A DNA stretch of 64,000 bases from contig NZ_CP014571.1 in the NCBI RefSeq assembly GCF_017357425.1, forward strand, positions 372,001 to 436,000, given 5' to 3'. Under the pieces are notes generated by a model that saw only the letters and a list, made by a program, of their open reading frames with translations, was not told the DNA's origin and did no database searches. The position numbers and the translations under genes were made by a program. Below are positions 42,864-52,406 of this stretch, piece by piece; positions within the stretch are counted from its first letter, which is position 1, and each line of letters begins with the position of its first letter. The DNA comes from Arthrobacter sp. D5-1. GTDB lineage: Bacteria; Actinomycetota; Actinomycetes; Actinomycetales; Micrococcaceae.

Positions 42864-44426
42864 GTGACGTCACCCAGTGTCGAAGAGCGGATCGCTCAGG
42901 AGCAGGATTTTGGCTCCAAAGTGGAACTGGCCCTCGCTGCCACCAACCAGCTGTTCAACGCACGAAATTCGCCCAGCTACGTCGCGCAGGTTCTCCAGGG
43001 AGTCAACGCTGTCTCCACCAAGGTCCAGCGGACCACCCAGCCGTTTACCGGCGTCGGGCACGCTGAACTGAAAGCCAAGGTTGGCGCTGTGGACCTTGAA
43101 CGTCCGCTGCCGGACACGGCTGCGGCCCTGGAAGAGCTCGATGAGCTCTACCTTAAGGACGCCATCTACTTCCATGATTCCCGCTACGCTGCGCACCTCA
43201 ACTGCCCGGTGGTTATCCCTGCGCTGGTAGGAGAAGCCGTGCTTTCGGCCGTGAATTCCTCCATGGACACCTGGGACCAGAGCGCGGGAGCCACCATGAT
43301 CGAGCGCCGCCTCATTGACTGGACCGCCGAGCGCATCGGGTTCAGCGCCGAAGCTGATGGCGTGTTCACGTCCGGCGGCAGCCAGTCCAACTTCCAGGCG
43401 CTGCTGATTGCCCGCAACCACGCTGTCGCCAAACTGCGCGTGACGAATGGGGGCGCGCGCCTGCCCCACCTTCTTGACCGCCTCCGGATCTTTACGTCCG
43501 CGGACAGCCACTTCAGCATCCAAAAGTCCGCTTCCATGCTGGGCCTGGGCTTCGACGCCGTCATCGCGGTCCCCACCACCGAAGACCACCGCATGGACCC
43601 CACCGCTCTGGCGGCTGCTTTGGCGGAAGCGCACGACGCCGGCCTGGTGCCGATGGCTGTCGTGGCCACTGCCGGGACCACCGACTTCGGTTCGGTTGAC
43701 CCCTTGTCCGAAATGGCCGCGTTGGTTCGCGCCTATGATTCCTGGCTGCACGTGGACGGCGCCTACGGTGGCGGGCTCATCGTGTCCGGCCGCCACCGGC
43801 ACCTCCTGGACGGCATCCACCTGGCGGATTCCGTCACGGTGGACTTCCACAAGACGTTCTTCCAGCCCGTCAGCTCCAGCGCAGTCCTGGTTCGCAACGG
43901 CTCCATGATGGGACACGTGACCTACTACGCGGACTATCTGAACCCGGAAAGCGCCGCAAAGGCCGAGATCCCCAACCAGGTGGACAAGAGCATCCAGACA
44001 ACGCGCCGCTTCGATGCCCTGAAGCTATGGCTGACCCTCCGCATCATGGGTGCCGACGCCATTGGTGCGCTCTTCGACGAAGCGATCGACCTCGCCGCCC
44101 GGGTGGGCACCCTGCTGGCTGATGACGCCGAGTTCGAGCTCGCTGCCGCACCGCAGTTGAGCACCTTGGTGTTCCGCTACCGCCCAATGGTTGATGGTGC
44201 ACCCCTCGATGACGACACTGCAGATGTACTCAACCCCGCCATCCGCGCAGCCATCTTCGCTTCAGGCGAGGCCGTGGTTGCCGGCACCAAAGTTGCTGGC
44301 CGCCATTACCTCAAATTCACCCTCCTCAACGCCGAGGCGAGCCTGAGGGACATCCAGGAAATCATTGAACTTATCCGCCGGACGGGCGACAGCCTGCTGG
44401 CGAACACCACGGAGGCTGCAGCGTGA
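42864..44426 (+). CDS. desA: pyridoxal-phosphate lysine decarboxylase, desferrioxamine-type (DesA-like)
   Basis: This 520-residue group II PLP decarboxylase has HVDGAYGG (Asp298) and the PLP-lysine in [11 protein letters not shown] (Lys330), with ASGG-like phosphate contacts in TSGGSQSN. DesA makes cadaverine from lysine for hydroxamate siderophores. The GTG at 42864 has GAAGGAAG before it; a longer in-frame start would overlap the iron box. It is the first of four overlapping genes with DesB-, DesC- and DesD-like products, which makes the function secure. Confidence 0.92.
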   Translation: MTSPSVEERIAQEQDFGSKVELALAATNQLFNARNSPSYVAQVLQGVNAVSTKVQRTTQPFTGVGHAELKAKVGAVDLERPLPDTAAALEELDELYLKDAIYFHDSRYAAHLNCPVVIPALVGEAVLSAVNSSMDTWDQSAGATMIERRLIDWTAERIGFSAEADGVFTSGGSQSNFQALLIARNHAVAKLRVTNGGARLPHLLDRLRIFTSADSHFSIQKSASMLGLGFDAVIAVPTTEDHRMDPTALAAALAEAHDAGLVPMAVVATAGTTDFGSVDPLSEMAALVRAYDSWLHVDGAYGGGLIVSGRHRHLLDGIHLADSVTVDFHKTFFQPVSSSAVLVRNGSMMGHVTYYADYLNPESAAKAEIPNQVDKSIQTTRRFDALKLWLTLRIMGADAIGALFDEAIDLAARVGTLLADDAEFELAAAPQLSTLVFRYRPMVDGAPLDDDTADVLNPAIRAAIFASGEAVVAGTKVAGRHYLKFTLLNAEASLRDIQEIIELIRRTGDSLLANTTEAAA

Positions 44427-45778
44427 GCACCCAAGACAACGGCAAGATCTACGACGTCGCAGGCATCGGCGTCGGGCCTTTCAACCTGGGCCTGGCCGCG
44501 CTGAGTGAGCCGGTCGACAACCTGGACTGTGTTTTTCTGGACCGTCGCGAGTCCTTCGACTGGCACCCGGGCATGATGCTCGAGCCGGCCCACCTGCAGG
44601 TGCCGTTCATGGCGGACCTCGTAACGCTGGCTGATCCGACATCGCCGTTCTCGTTCCTGAACTTCCTGAAACAGACGGGGCGTCTCTACCGCTTCTATAT
44701 CCGCGAGAACTTCTACCCGCTGCGTGCCGAGTACAACCAGTACTGCCAGTGGGTGGCCGGGCAGCTGGATTCCGTCCGTTTTAGCACGGATGTGCTGGAT
44801 GTGACGTACGACGACGGCGTGTACCGGCTCTCTGTGCAGGGTCCGGATGGCGCTGAGGTGCTTCGCGCCCGCAAGCTGGTTCTGGGCACGGGCACATCCC
44901 CGTATATCCCGGACTCCTGTGCAGGCATAGTGGAGGCTGGCGGACTTGTCCTCCACAACGCCGACTACCTGTCGAGGAAGAGTGAGCTGCAGTCCAAGCG
45001 CAGCATCACCATCGTGGGCAGTGGCCAGAGCGCTGCGGAGTTGTACTACGAATTGCTTCAGGAAATCGACGTCTATGGCTACCAGCTCAATTGGGTGACG
45101 CGCTCGGGCCGTTTCTTCCCGCTGGAGTACACCAAGCTCACGCTGGAGATGACGTCGCCGGAGTACGTTGACTACTTCCACTCGCTTCCCGGCGAGCAGC
45201 GCGATTCGCTGATCAAGAGCCAGAAGAACCTGTACAAGGGCATCAACTCGGACCTGATCGACGACATCTACGACCTCCTCTATACCAAGAGCCTCTCCGG
45301 CATGGTGGACACCCAACTGCACACGCATTCCTCGCTCACTGCCGCAGAGTGGGATGCCACCACCGGCACGCACACACTCCAGTTGCACCACGAGGAACAC
45401 GGCCAGGGCTACTCGTTGGAATCCGAAGCCGTGGTTCTGGCCACCGGCTACACCTACAAGGAGCCCACCTTCCTGGCAGGCATCCAGGACCGGATCCGCC
45501 GCGACGCCAAAGGCCGGTTCGACGTCGAGCGCAACTACGGCACCGGGGTGGAACCCGGCGAGATCTTCGTCCAGAACGCCGAGCTGCATACGCACGGATT
45601 TGTGACGCCTGACCTTGGCATGGCCGCCTACCGCAACTCGTGCATCCTGAGGGAAATCACCGGCCATGAGGTCTACCCGATCGAGCGCAGCATCGCGTTC
45701 CAGCAGTTCGGTGCACCCGCTCCGGCGGCTGCCGCAGAACCTGCCGCCGTCCCCGAAACCGCTGGGGCCACCGTATGA
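44423..45778 (+). CDS. desB: cadaverine/lysine N-hydroxylase (DesB-like)
   Basis: This 451-residue flavin N-monooxygenase has an FAD motif [14 protein letters not shown] at about 14-27, an NADPH motif [16 protein letters not shown] near 195, and the FATGY-type LATGYTY segment. It hydroxylates the amine of cadaverine in siderophore assembly. The GTG start overlaps the desA-like stop (GTGA), and its own stop overlaps the next start (ATGA). The last 20 residues are Ala/Pro-rich and look disordered. Confidence 0.92.
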   Translation: MSTQDNGKIYDVAGIGVGPFNLGLAALSEPVDNLDCVFLDRRESFDWHPGMMLEPAHLQVPFMADLVTLADPTSPFSFLNFLKQTGRLYRFYIRENFYPLRAEYNQYCQWVAGQLDSVRFSTDVLDVTYDDGVYRLSVQGPDGAEVLRARKLVLGTGTSPYIPDSCAGIVEAGGLVLHNADYLSRKSELQSKRSITIVGSGQSAAELYYELLQEIDVYGYQLNWVTRSGRFFPLEYTKLTLEMTSPEYVDYFHSLPGEQRDSLIKSQKNLYKGINSDLIDDIYDLLYTKSLSGMVDTQLHTHSSLTAAEWDATTGTHTLQLHHEEHGQGYSLESEAVVLATGYTYKEPTFLAGIQDRIRRDAKGRFDVERNYGTGVEPGEIFVQNAELHTHGFVTPDLGMAAYRNSCILREITGHEVYPIERSIAFQQFGAPAPAAAAEPAAVPETAGATV

Positions 45779-46365
45779 GCTTCACGTTCCGTCCCGTCGA
45801 TCCGGTAACGGATGCACCTGTCCTCCACAGCTGGGTCAGCAAAGAATACGCCCGGTTCTGGGGCATGGTTTCGGCCACCGAGCAGGACGTGGTGGAGGAG
45901 TACTCGAAGATCGCTGAGTCCGGCCACCACCAGGCGTTCCTGGGGCTCGACGACGGCGCCCCTGCCTTCCTGATGGAACGGTACCGGCCGGAGTCTTCGC
46001 CGTTGGCGGACGTCTACGAGGTCCGTCAAGGCGATGTCGGCATGCACCTCCTGGTGTCACCTCCCACCGGCGAGCCCCAGCCTGGTTTCACCACCGCCGT
46101 CATGCAGTCCGTCATGGCCGAACTGTTCGCGGACCCCGCAACCCGGCGGGTCGTCGTCGAACCTGACGCCCGCAACCACAAGATCCATGTTCTCAACGAG
46201 AAGGTGGGGTTCCGGCCGCACGGTGTGGTGACCCTTCCCGCCGTCGATCCTGCCGAAGACCATAAGCAGGGCCTGCTGAGCTTCTGCACGCGCGAGGATT
46301 TCCTCGCCACCCTCACCCCGATTCTGGCCGCGCCTGCCGCGGCGACCAGAGGAGAATCCCTATGA
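45775..46365 (+). CDS. desC: siderophore acyltransferase (DesC-like, GNAT fold)
   Basis: This 196-residue protein resembles the IucB/RhbD acyltransferases ([20 protein letters not shown], then [20 protein letters not shown] and a [16 protein letters not shown] end). It should acylate N-hydroxycadaverine with succinyl- or acetyl-CoA. It has 4-bp overlaps with both neighbours. The choice between succinyl and acetyl donors cannot be read from the sequence, so the exact desferrioxamine type is open. Confidence 0.9.
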   Translation: MSFTFRPVDPVTDAPVLHSWVSKEYARFWGMVSATEQDVVEEYSKIAESGHHQAFLGLDDGAPAFLMERYRPESSPLADVYEVRQGDVGMHLLVSPPTGEPQPGFTTAVMQSVMAELFADPATRRVVVEPDARNHKIHVLNEKVGFRPHGVVTLPAVDPAEDHKQGLLSFCTREDFLATLTPILAAPAAATRGESL

Positions 46366-48200
46366 CCACCACAGCCGATACCGTGACCACTGCGGTTGAT
46401 TCCGTATCCCACCTGACCCCTGAACGGTGGGCGATTGCCAACCGGCACCTGGTCCGGAAGGCCATCGCCGAGTTCTCGCATGAACGCATCCTGGTTCCGG
46501 AGCTGATCCGGGAGGAGGGCAACGGCGTCGGGCTTTACAAGGTAGTGAGCGATGACGACGCTACGGAATATCGCTTCCGTGCCCGGGTGCTCCAACTGGA
46601 GCACTGGTCCGTCTCCGGAGACTCCATCTCGCGGCTGCGGGACGGTGAAGAGCTTCCGGTGGACGCCTTGGACTTCATTGCCGAATTCCACGAGGCGTTG
46701 GCCATCCGCCAGGAAATGCTGCCCGTGTACTTGGAGGAGATCAGCAGCACGTTGGCCAGCCACGCCTACAAGCAGGGCAAGCCGTTCAGTGCCGCGCAGT
46801 TGGCTGCCGGCGTCAGCGGCGGCACTGACCGGGCCGCGGATTTCCAAGCCATTGAACACAGCATGACTGAGGGCCACCCGTGCTTTGTGGCCAACAACGG
46901 CCGTTTAGGCTTCGGGATTACCGACTACCATGCGTTCGCGCCGGAAACGGGTGCCACGGTGAAACTTCAGTGGATCGCGGTGCATCGCAGCAAAGCTGTG
47001 TTTACGTCCAGCGCAGGGTTGGATTACCGGACGCATTTTGAGGCCGAACTCGGGCCCGCGACGCTTGCGTGGTTCAACGCGGAACTGTCCGCTTCCGGCT
47101 TGAATCCCGAGGACTACCTCCTCATGCCGGTCCACCCGTGGCAGTGGGACAACAAGCTCACGGTGACGTTCGCGGCAGAAATCGCCCAGCGCCACATCGT
47201 GAACCTGGGCACCGGTGAAGACTCGTACCAGGCCCAGCAGTCCATCCGTACGTTCTTCAACACCGACTACCCGGAGAAGGCCTATGTGAAGACGGCCATG
47301 TCCGTGTTGAACATGGGCTTCATGCGGGGACTATCCCCGCAGTACATGAAGGCGACGCCGGCCATCAATGACTGGCTGCAGGAACTGATCGGCAATGACC
47401 AGGAGCTCCAGAACCGGGGCCTGGCCATGATCCGTGAAACCGCGGCCATCGGCTACCACAACCACTACTACGAGGCTGCTTCGGCCAAGGGTTCGCCCTA
47501 CCGGAAGATGCTCTCGGCCCTGTGGAGGGAAAGTCCGCTGCCGTTGCTCAAGGATGGGCAGCAGCTGGCCACCATGGCTTCCCTGCTGCATGTGGATGCC
47601 GCAGGGGAATCTGTGGTTTCATCGCTGATTCAACGCTCCGGCCTGGCTCCCACGGAGTGGCTTCGCCGCTACTTTGAGGCTTATCTCGTGCCGCTGGTCC
47701 ATTGCCTCTTCGAGTACGAGCTCGCGTTCATGCCGCATGGCGAGAATGTGATCCTGATCCTCGAGGACGGTGTGCCCGTCCGTGCGATCATGAAGGACAT
47801 CGCCGAGGAAATCGTGGTGATGGGGGAGCGGCTGGAACTGCCGGAGGAAGTCTCGCGCATCAAGGCCGAGATCCCCGCAGAGGAAATGGTCCTGGCCATC
47901 TTCACGGACGTGTTCGACTGCATCTTCCGTTTCCTCGGAGCAATCCTTGTGGAGGACGGGACACTGCGCGAGGACGAGTTCTGGGGGACTGCCGCCGCCG
48001 TCCTGCGGGAGTACCAGCAGCGTCACCCGGAACTTGCAGACCAGTTCGCCATGCATGATCTGTTTGCCCCGGACTTCGAGCTCTCCTGCCTCAACAGGTT
48101 GCAGCTCCGCAATAACCAGCAGATGCTCGACATCTCTGATCCCTCCGGTGGACTCCAGATGGCAGGCCGCCTGGCGAACCCGCTGGCGAAGTTCGCCTAG
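46362..48200 (+). CDS. desD: NIS siderophore synthetase, IucA/IucC family (DesD-like)
   Basis: This 612-residue protein has the N-terminal IucA/IucC domain (EGHPCFVANNGRLGFGITDY; LMPVHPWQWDNKL, with the His that contacts ATP) and the C-terminal FhuF-like region. Conserved KTAMSVLNMGFMRGLSPQYM marks the type C, DesD-like branch that oligomerises and cyclises N-hydroxy-N-succinylcadaverine. Last gene of the operon. No exporter or uptake gene follows, so transport must be encoded elsewhere. Confidence 0.93.
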   Translation: MTTTADTVTTAVDSVSHLTPERWAIANRHLVRKAIAEFSHERILVPELIREEGNGVGLYKVVSDDDATEYRFRARVLQLEHWSVSGDSISRLRDGEELPVDALDFIAEFHEALAIRQEMLPVYLEEISSTLASHAYKQGKPFSAAQLAAGVSGGTDRAADFQAIEHSMTEGHPCFVANNGRLGFGITDYHAFAPETGATVKLQWIAVHRSKAVFTSSAGLDYRTHFEAELGPATLAWFNAELSASGLNPEDYLLMPVHPWQWDNKLTVTFAAEIAQRHIVNLGTGEDSYQAQQSIRTFFNTDYPEKAYVKTAMSVLNMGFMRGLSPQYMKATPAINDWLQELIGNDQELQNRGLAMIRETAAIGYHNHYYEAASAKGSPYRKMLSALWRESPLPLLKDGQQLATMASLLHVDAAGESVVSSLIQRSGLAPTEWLRRYFEAYLVPLVHCLFEYELAFMPHGENVILILEDGVPVRAIMKDIAEEIVVMGERLELPEEVSRIKAEIPAEEMVLAIFTDVFDCIFRFLGAILVEDGTLREDEFWGTAAAVLREYQQRHPELADQFAMHDLFAPDFELSCLNRLQLRNNQQMLDISDPSGGLQMAGRLANPLAKFA

Positions 48201-48210
48201 TCAGGTCCCG

Positions 48211-48267
48211 CGAGGGGTTGGCTTTCGGCACTTTCAAGTGTTGAGAGAGTCGAGAGCTAACCCCTCG
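48211..48267. terminator. large hairpin between convergent genes
   Basis: CGAGGGGTTGGCTTTCGGC (48211-48229) pairs with GTCGAGAGCTAACCCCTCG (48249-48267) over 19 bp with three wobbles. The 19-nt loop holds a small ACTT/AAGT stem. It lies 10 bp after the siderophore operon, and its right arm includes the stop of the convergent gene. No T-run is present. Confidence 0.65.
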
Positions 48268-49582
48268 GCGAGGAAATTAGCGCCATGATCTCCGTTTGGT
48301 AAGCCTGCGAGGACGTCATCGATCCCCGGAACCAGCACAGTGCGTGAACTGACGGATCGCCCGGGACCACCATGGGCCTGAGATTGTCCACCGTGGATCC
48401 CTCCGTGATGGCTTCCCATGTCCAGCCGGCACCTGAATCGGACGTGACGCCCCGGTAGATCTCGTAGTGCGCAGTGGTGGCGCCCGTCCGCGGATCCACA
48501 GGTGTGGAGATGTAGACGCGGTTCAGGTCATGGGGGTCCACGGCGCCCAGCCCGGTGTAGTCCTGCTCGTGCGGCAGGAGGCCGGGGCCGGCGACGGCGA
48601 GCGGATGAAGCTCCCAGCGCACGCCATCGAAGCGCGCGTACAGCAGGCGGTGATCGTCGACGTCGAGCATTTGCTCCCGCTGCAGCGGACCGTTGACGTC
48701 GTTGGCCCGGCAGGTGACGATGGCCGCAAGTTCCGTGCCCTGCCGGCGCAGGTCAGTAGTCCAGCCGTGGGTGAGGACGTCGCCGTCGAGCGTTGTTCCG
48801 GCTTCGAAAACTGTGGTGAGGACTGACTGGTTGATGCCCGCCGAGCCGGTCAACGGCCTGCTGACCACGTTCCCCGCGGCGTCGTGGAGAGCGTCGTTCT
48901 GGAGATAGCCGTGGTAGATGCTGTTGTTGAAATCGCGTGGATGGTGGTCCGTGGTGATGAGGTCGATCCGGTCCGTGCCGTTGCTGACATACCGGGTGTA
49001 CCCGTTGACGTAGCCGATCTTGGGGCGGGTGAAGAGCTTGCCGCCGAAGGTCCAGGTGCTGCCGTGGTCATCCGAGATCATCAGCGTGGGATCGTCGTTG
49101 ATGGCCCGGACAAAGTTGTAGACCCGGTCTTCCTCGCGCAGATGATGCAGGTTGGAGTAGGTGGCGCCACGGCCGTCGGCCAGTTCGGTCCAATCGAAGT
49201 GCTGCTCCGGCTCCCATTCAGAGGCGTCGTGAGGGCGTGTAGAAATCCGCCAACGTGAGTAATTGTCCGTCTTGTGCTTGGCGTACATCGCCACGTAGCG
49301 ACCATCCGCCCGGATCAGGAGGGCCGGGGCATTGTGGTCATCGGACTCCAGCCGCCCATGGAGCACATGGACGCGGCTCCGGCCGGTGGCGAGGTCCAAG
49401 ACCGCCACCTCGATGTTCCCGCCACGTTCGGCACCCCCTGGACCTTCCGGAGCGGCGACCGAACCCACCAGCATGGTGTTGTTCGCGGGGTCTATCAGTG
49501 CACGTTCGTCCTGGAACCAGCACCAAGCGCCGTTGTTGTTGAGGAGTAGTGGCACGTGCAGTGATGGGACGGTGTTGACCAT
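48257..49582 (-). CDS. BNR-repeat protein (BNR_4 type)
   Basis: This 441-residue protein has a five-bladed propeller pattern with Asp-box-like SDDHGSTWTFGG and SDSGAGWTWEAIT, and the family start NNGAWCWFQDERALIDPANN. Members are linked to polysaccharide breakdown (sialidase- or lyase-like). There is no signal peptide, so a cytosolic role on oligosaccharides is more likely. GAGGA precedes the ATG. No other carbohydrate genes adjoin it, so the substrate is unknown. Confidence 0.85.
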   Translation of the reverse strand: MVNTVPSLHVPLLLNNNGAWCWFQDERALIDPANNTMLVGSVAAPEGPGGAERGGNIEVAVLDLATGRSRVHVLHGRLESDDHNAPALLIRADGRYVAMYAKHKTDNYSRWRISTRPHDASEWEPEQHFDWTELADGRGATYSNLHHLREEDRVYNFVRAINDDPTLMISDDHGSTWTFGGKLFTRPKIGYVNGYTRYVSNGTDRIDLITTDHHPRDFNNSIYHGYLQNDALHDAAGNVVSRPLTGSAGINQSVLTTVFEAGTTLDGDVLTHGWTTDLRRQGTELAAIVTCRANDVNGPLQREQMLDVDDHRLLYARFDGVRWELHPLAVAGPGLLPHEQDYTGLGAVDPHDLNRVYISTPVDPRTGATTAHYEIYRGVTSDSGAGWTWEAITEGSTVDNLRPMVVPGDPSVHALCWFRGSMTSSQAYQTEIMALISSPRG

Positions 49583-49640
49583 GGGAATCCTCTGCGGCTT
49601 TGCATCGTTTCAATTCCAGTGTGGGTACTAGTCTAGGCGC

Positions 49641-50420
49641 ATGACGACTCGAGCCAACGAACTCACTGCCCTGGTGACAGGTGCCACCGCCGGGCTCGGT
49701 GCGGAATTCGCCCGACAACTTGCTGAAGCCGGACACCACCTGGTCCTGGTGGCCCGCGACGAACAGCGCCTGAAAGAAACGGCCGAAGCGCTCGAACGCG
49801 ACTTCAGTATCTCGGCGGAGGTCCTTTCCGCTGACCTGACCACCGACGTCGGAGTTACAGCGGTGGCGGACCGCTTGCGGGATGCTGCGCGGCCCGTGGA
49901 TGTCCTGGTCAACAATGCCGGCATCGGGCTGTTGAAGTCGTTCGAAAGGAATGACCTGGACGAAGAAAAGCGCCATCTGCGGCTCCACGTCCAGACGCCC
50001 ATGGAACTGTGCCACGCGGCGTTGGAAGTCATGCTCGCCCGCGGCAAGGGCCGAATCATCAACGTCGCCAGCGTGGCGGCGTTTGCCAACAGGGGCACCT
50101 ACTCGGCGGCCAAGGCATGGCAGGTGACATTCAGCCGGTGGGCGAACATCACCTACGCCAAGTCCGGCGTTCAGGTCACTGCCGTATGCCCGGGTTTCAC
50201 GCATACCGAATTCCATGACCGTATGGGAATGGACAAGTCAGTGGCTCCCCGTTTCCTGTGGCTCACAGCCGAGCGCGTGGTGCGTGAAGGGCTGGAGGAC
50301 AACGCCAAAGGCAAAGGTGTTTCCATTCCGACGCGCAGGTACAAAGTGGTCAGCTTCTTCGCACGTGTCCTGCCGGCAAAACTGACGTCGGGCCCGCCAC
50401 GGCGTCCGCTGGAGCCGTAA
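49641..50420 (+). CDS. SDR family oxidoreductase (DltE/YqjQ-like)
   Basis: This classical SDR has 259 residues, with TGATAGLGAEFARQLAEAGH, VNNAGIGLLKSF and the catalytic YSAAKAW. The long C-terminal helical end (VVREGLEDNAKGKGVSIPTR) is typical of the DltE-like group that acts on acyl or sterol-like substrates. It is divergent from the BNR gene by 58 bp and ends just before the second fused sigma factor, with no sign that the two are co-regulated. Confidence 0.87.
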   Translation: MTTRANELTALVTGATAGLGAEFARQLAEAGHHLVLVARDEQRLKETAEALERDFSISAEVLSADLTTDVGVTAVADRLRDAARPVDVLVNNAGIGLLKSFERNDLDEEKRHLRLHVQTPMELCHAALEVMLARGKGRIINVASVAAFANRGTYSAAKAWQVTFSRWANITYAKSGVQVTAVCPGFTHTEFHDRMGMDKSVAPRFLWLTAERVVREGLEDNAKGKGVSIPTRRYKVVSFFARVLPAKLTSGPPRRPLEP

Positions 50421-50471
50421 GGCTGCCAAAGTGTTCACTTGGGGGGCTTCCGGATTTAGGCTGGGGCTGGA

Positions 50472-52331
50472 GTGTGGCACCGGGCGCGGCTGCCGCACGG
50501 GGGGTACAGCAGCGTGGCCCCGCAAACAGGGCCTTACGAAGGTCTCGTTGATCCGTGTACGAATGCCGTGTCCGAAACGGGCAGCAGCATGGGCGGAACA
50601 GCACCGGCGGACAGCAACGGGCGCCACGGAACAGGCTTCGGCGGAGACGGCAATGGTGCCGTGGCTGACAGCGACATGGATTTGGTCCTTCAGGTTCGCG
50701 CAGGCCATCGGACTGCGTTCGAGGTGCTCTTCGAGCGGCACCAAGGGGTGGCGCGGAAGGTAGCAGCGGCGCAGGTGAACAACTTTGCAGACGTTGACGA
50801 CGTCGTGGCAGACGCTTTCACGTCCGTTTACCAAAGCATCACCGCGGGGAAGGGGCCCGACACTTTCTTCCGCGCCTACCTGCTGACAGCCGTGCGGCGT
50901 TTTGCCTATCAAACCAATCGGGGGGCGTCGCGTACCCGCCCTACTGCTGAGTCGTTCGTGTTGGATTCAGCGGTGTTCCATGATGATCCTGCCGTGGCCC
51001 ACTTCGAATCCAGGGCCGTTACCCAAGCGTTTCGTTCCCTCCCTGAACGGTGGCAGGAAGTCCTTTGGTATGTAGACATTGAGGGGCTGAAACCCGCTGC
51101 GGTTTCGCCGCTGATTGGCTTGACCCCCAATGGGGTTTCCGCCTTGGCGCTCCGTGCGAGGGAACGCCTGCGCCAGGTGTACCTGCAGAACCACATCACG
51201 TCATCCACTGGAGATAGCTGCGAAGAATACTCAACACAGTTGGGTGCGTACTCCCGCGATGGGCTGAGGAGGCGCAGCCAGGACAGGGTGCGGGCACATC
51301 TTGAGGGCTGTCCCAAGTGCACTGCCTTGCTGCTTGACCTCAACGATGTGCAATCGGCCATGCGGGCTGTGGTCTTCCCGTTGGTAGCAGGAGCAGCGTT
51401 TACCTCCGTCTTCCCTGCGCTTGCGGCCGTGGGCGCCGGAACAGGGGTGGGCGCCGGCTTGGTGCATGGCATGCCGCACAGGGAGATGGCCTTCTTCTTG
51501 AAGGTAGGCGCTGGAGTGATGGCCGTGGCAGCAGTGTCGGTGGGCGCAGCCGTAGCGTTGAGTGGCGCAGGGTCAAACACAGCTGAGGTACCAGTGGCGG
51601 AGGTATCTCCTACTCCTCGAGGGCAAGTTTCTTACGGTCCTGATCCAGCCGCCCCGGGAGCCGGGGAGCAGGATCAGCCTCAATTTCCGGCCCCCAATGC
51701 GCCCTCGAGCGGAGCGGTAGAGAAGCCTGCCGTGTTTCCGTTTCCCGTACCAACGAAACCAGCGCCCAGCGGGTTTCCAGCCCCCTCGCCGTCCTGGAAG
51801 AACCCACTGTTTCCGACGTTCGCACCGACGGGGCCGCCGACCCTCCCTGCACTGGTTCCGCTCCCGGGCGCAACCCCGACCCCAAGCCCAACTTCGACAC
51901 AAACGCCCACGGCCACGCCAAGTCCAACTTCCACGGCCACGCCCAGCCCTAGTTCCACCGCCACGCCATCACCGGCGCCCGCTGTAACAGCCACGTTCCG
52001 TGCTGTACCAGGGACCACGGCCTCGGACACCAACATCACCATCACCTTCACACTTCAGCCCGGGCCGGTGCCCTCCAATGCGGAAGTTGTGTTCGCAATT
52101 TCTGCCGGCGCGGACATGATCCCGGGAAAACTGATCGAACCGGCAGGCTGGAACTGTTCGTCGGATGACGCTGCCACCAGGCAATTCCGGTGCAGCAGCA
52201 ATGCTGTTGACCCTGATGCGTTGGAATTCTTGCTGGGCGTCTCCAAACAGGACGAAGGGGAAACAACCACCCTTGATTACCAATTCAGCGGCACCGGTAT
52301 TGAGACGGCCACATTCTCCAACACCTTCTAG
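50472..52331 (+). CDS. second single-chain membrane-tethered ECF sigma factor
   Basis: This is a paralog of the gene at 29161-30813. Region 2 (LVLQVRAGHRTAFEVLFERH on) and region 4 (SLPERWQEVLWYVDIEGLKP) are followed by HLEGCPKCTALL (zinc anti-sigma), a hydrophobic segment (FFLKVGAGVMAVAAVSVGAA), a long Pro/Thr-rich linker and a C-terminal Ig-like domain with the same Cys pair (GWNCSS, RQFRCSS). The start is uncertain: the ATG at 50589 gives 580 residues and an N-terminus like the paralog's; the GTG at 50472 adds 39. No surface-protein gene follows it. Confidence 0.87.
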   Translation: MWHRARLPHGGYSSVAPQTGPYEGLVDPCTNAVSETGSSMGGTAPADSNGRHGTGFGGDGNGAVADSDMDLVLQVRAGHRTAFEVLFERHQGVARKVAAAQVNNFADVDDVVADAFTSVYQSITAGKGPDTFFRAYLLTAVRRFAYQTNRGASRTRPTAESFVLDSAVFHDDPAVAHFESRAVTQAFRSLPERWQEVLWYVDIEGLKPAAVSPLIGLTPNGVSALALRARERLRQVYLQNHITSSTGDSCEEYSTQLGAYSRDGLRRRSQDRVRAHLEGCPKCTALLLDLNDVQSAMRAVVFPLVAGAAFTSVFPALAAVGAGTGVGAGLVHGMPHREMAFFLKVGAGVMAVAAVSVGAAVALSGAGSNTAEVPVAEVSPTPRGQVSYGPDPAAPGAGEQDQPQFPAPNAPSSGAVEKPAVFPFPVPTKPAPSGFPAPSPSWKNPLFPTFAPTGPPTLPALVPLPGATPTPSPTSTQTPTATPSPTSTATPSPSSTATPSPAPAVTATFRAVPGTTASDTNITITFTLQPGPVPSNAEVVFAISAGADMIPGKLIEPAGWNCSSDDAATRQFRCSSNAVDPDALEFLLGVSKQDEGETTTLDYQFSGTGIETATFSNTF

Positions 52332-52406
52332 GGAACATTGACTGGACTCCAGTGCGGGGGGACCGGGTGAGGATGACACTTCAACCTGGTCGTCCAGAAC
52401 TGACAG

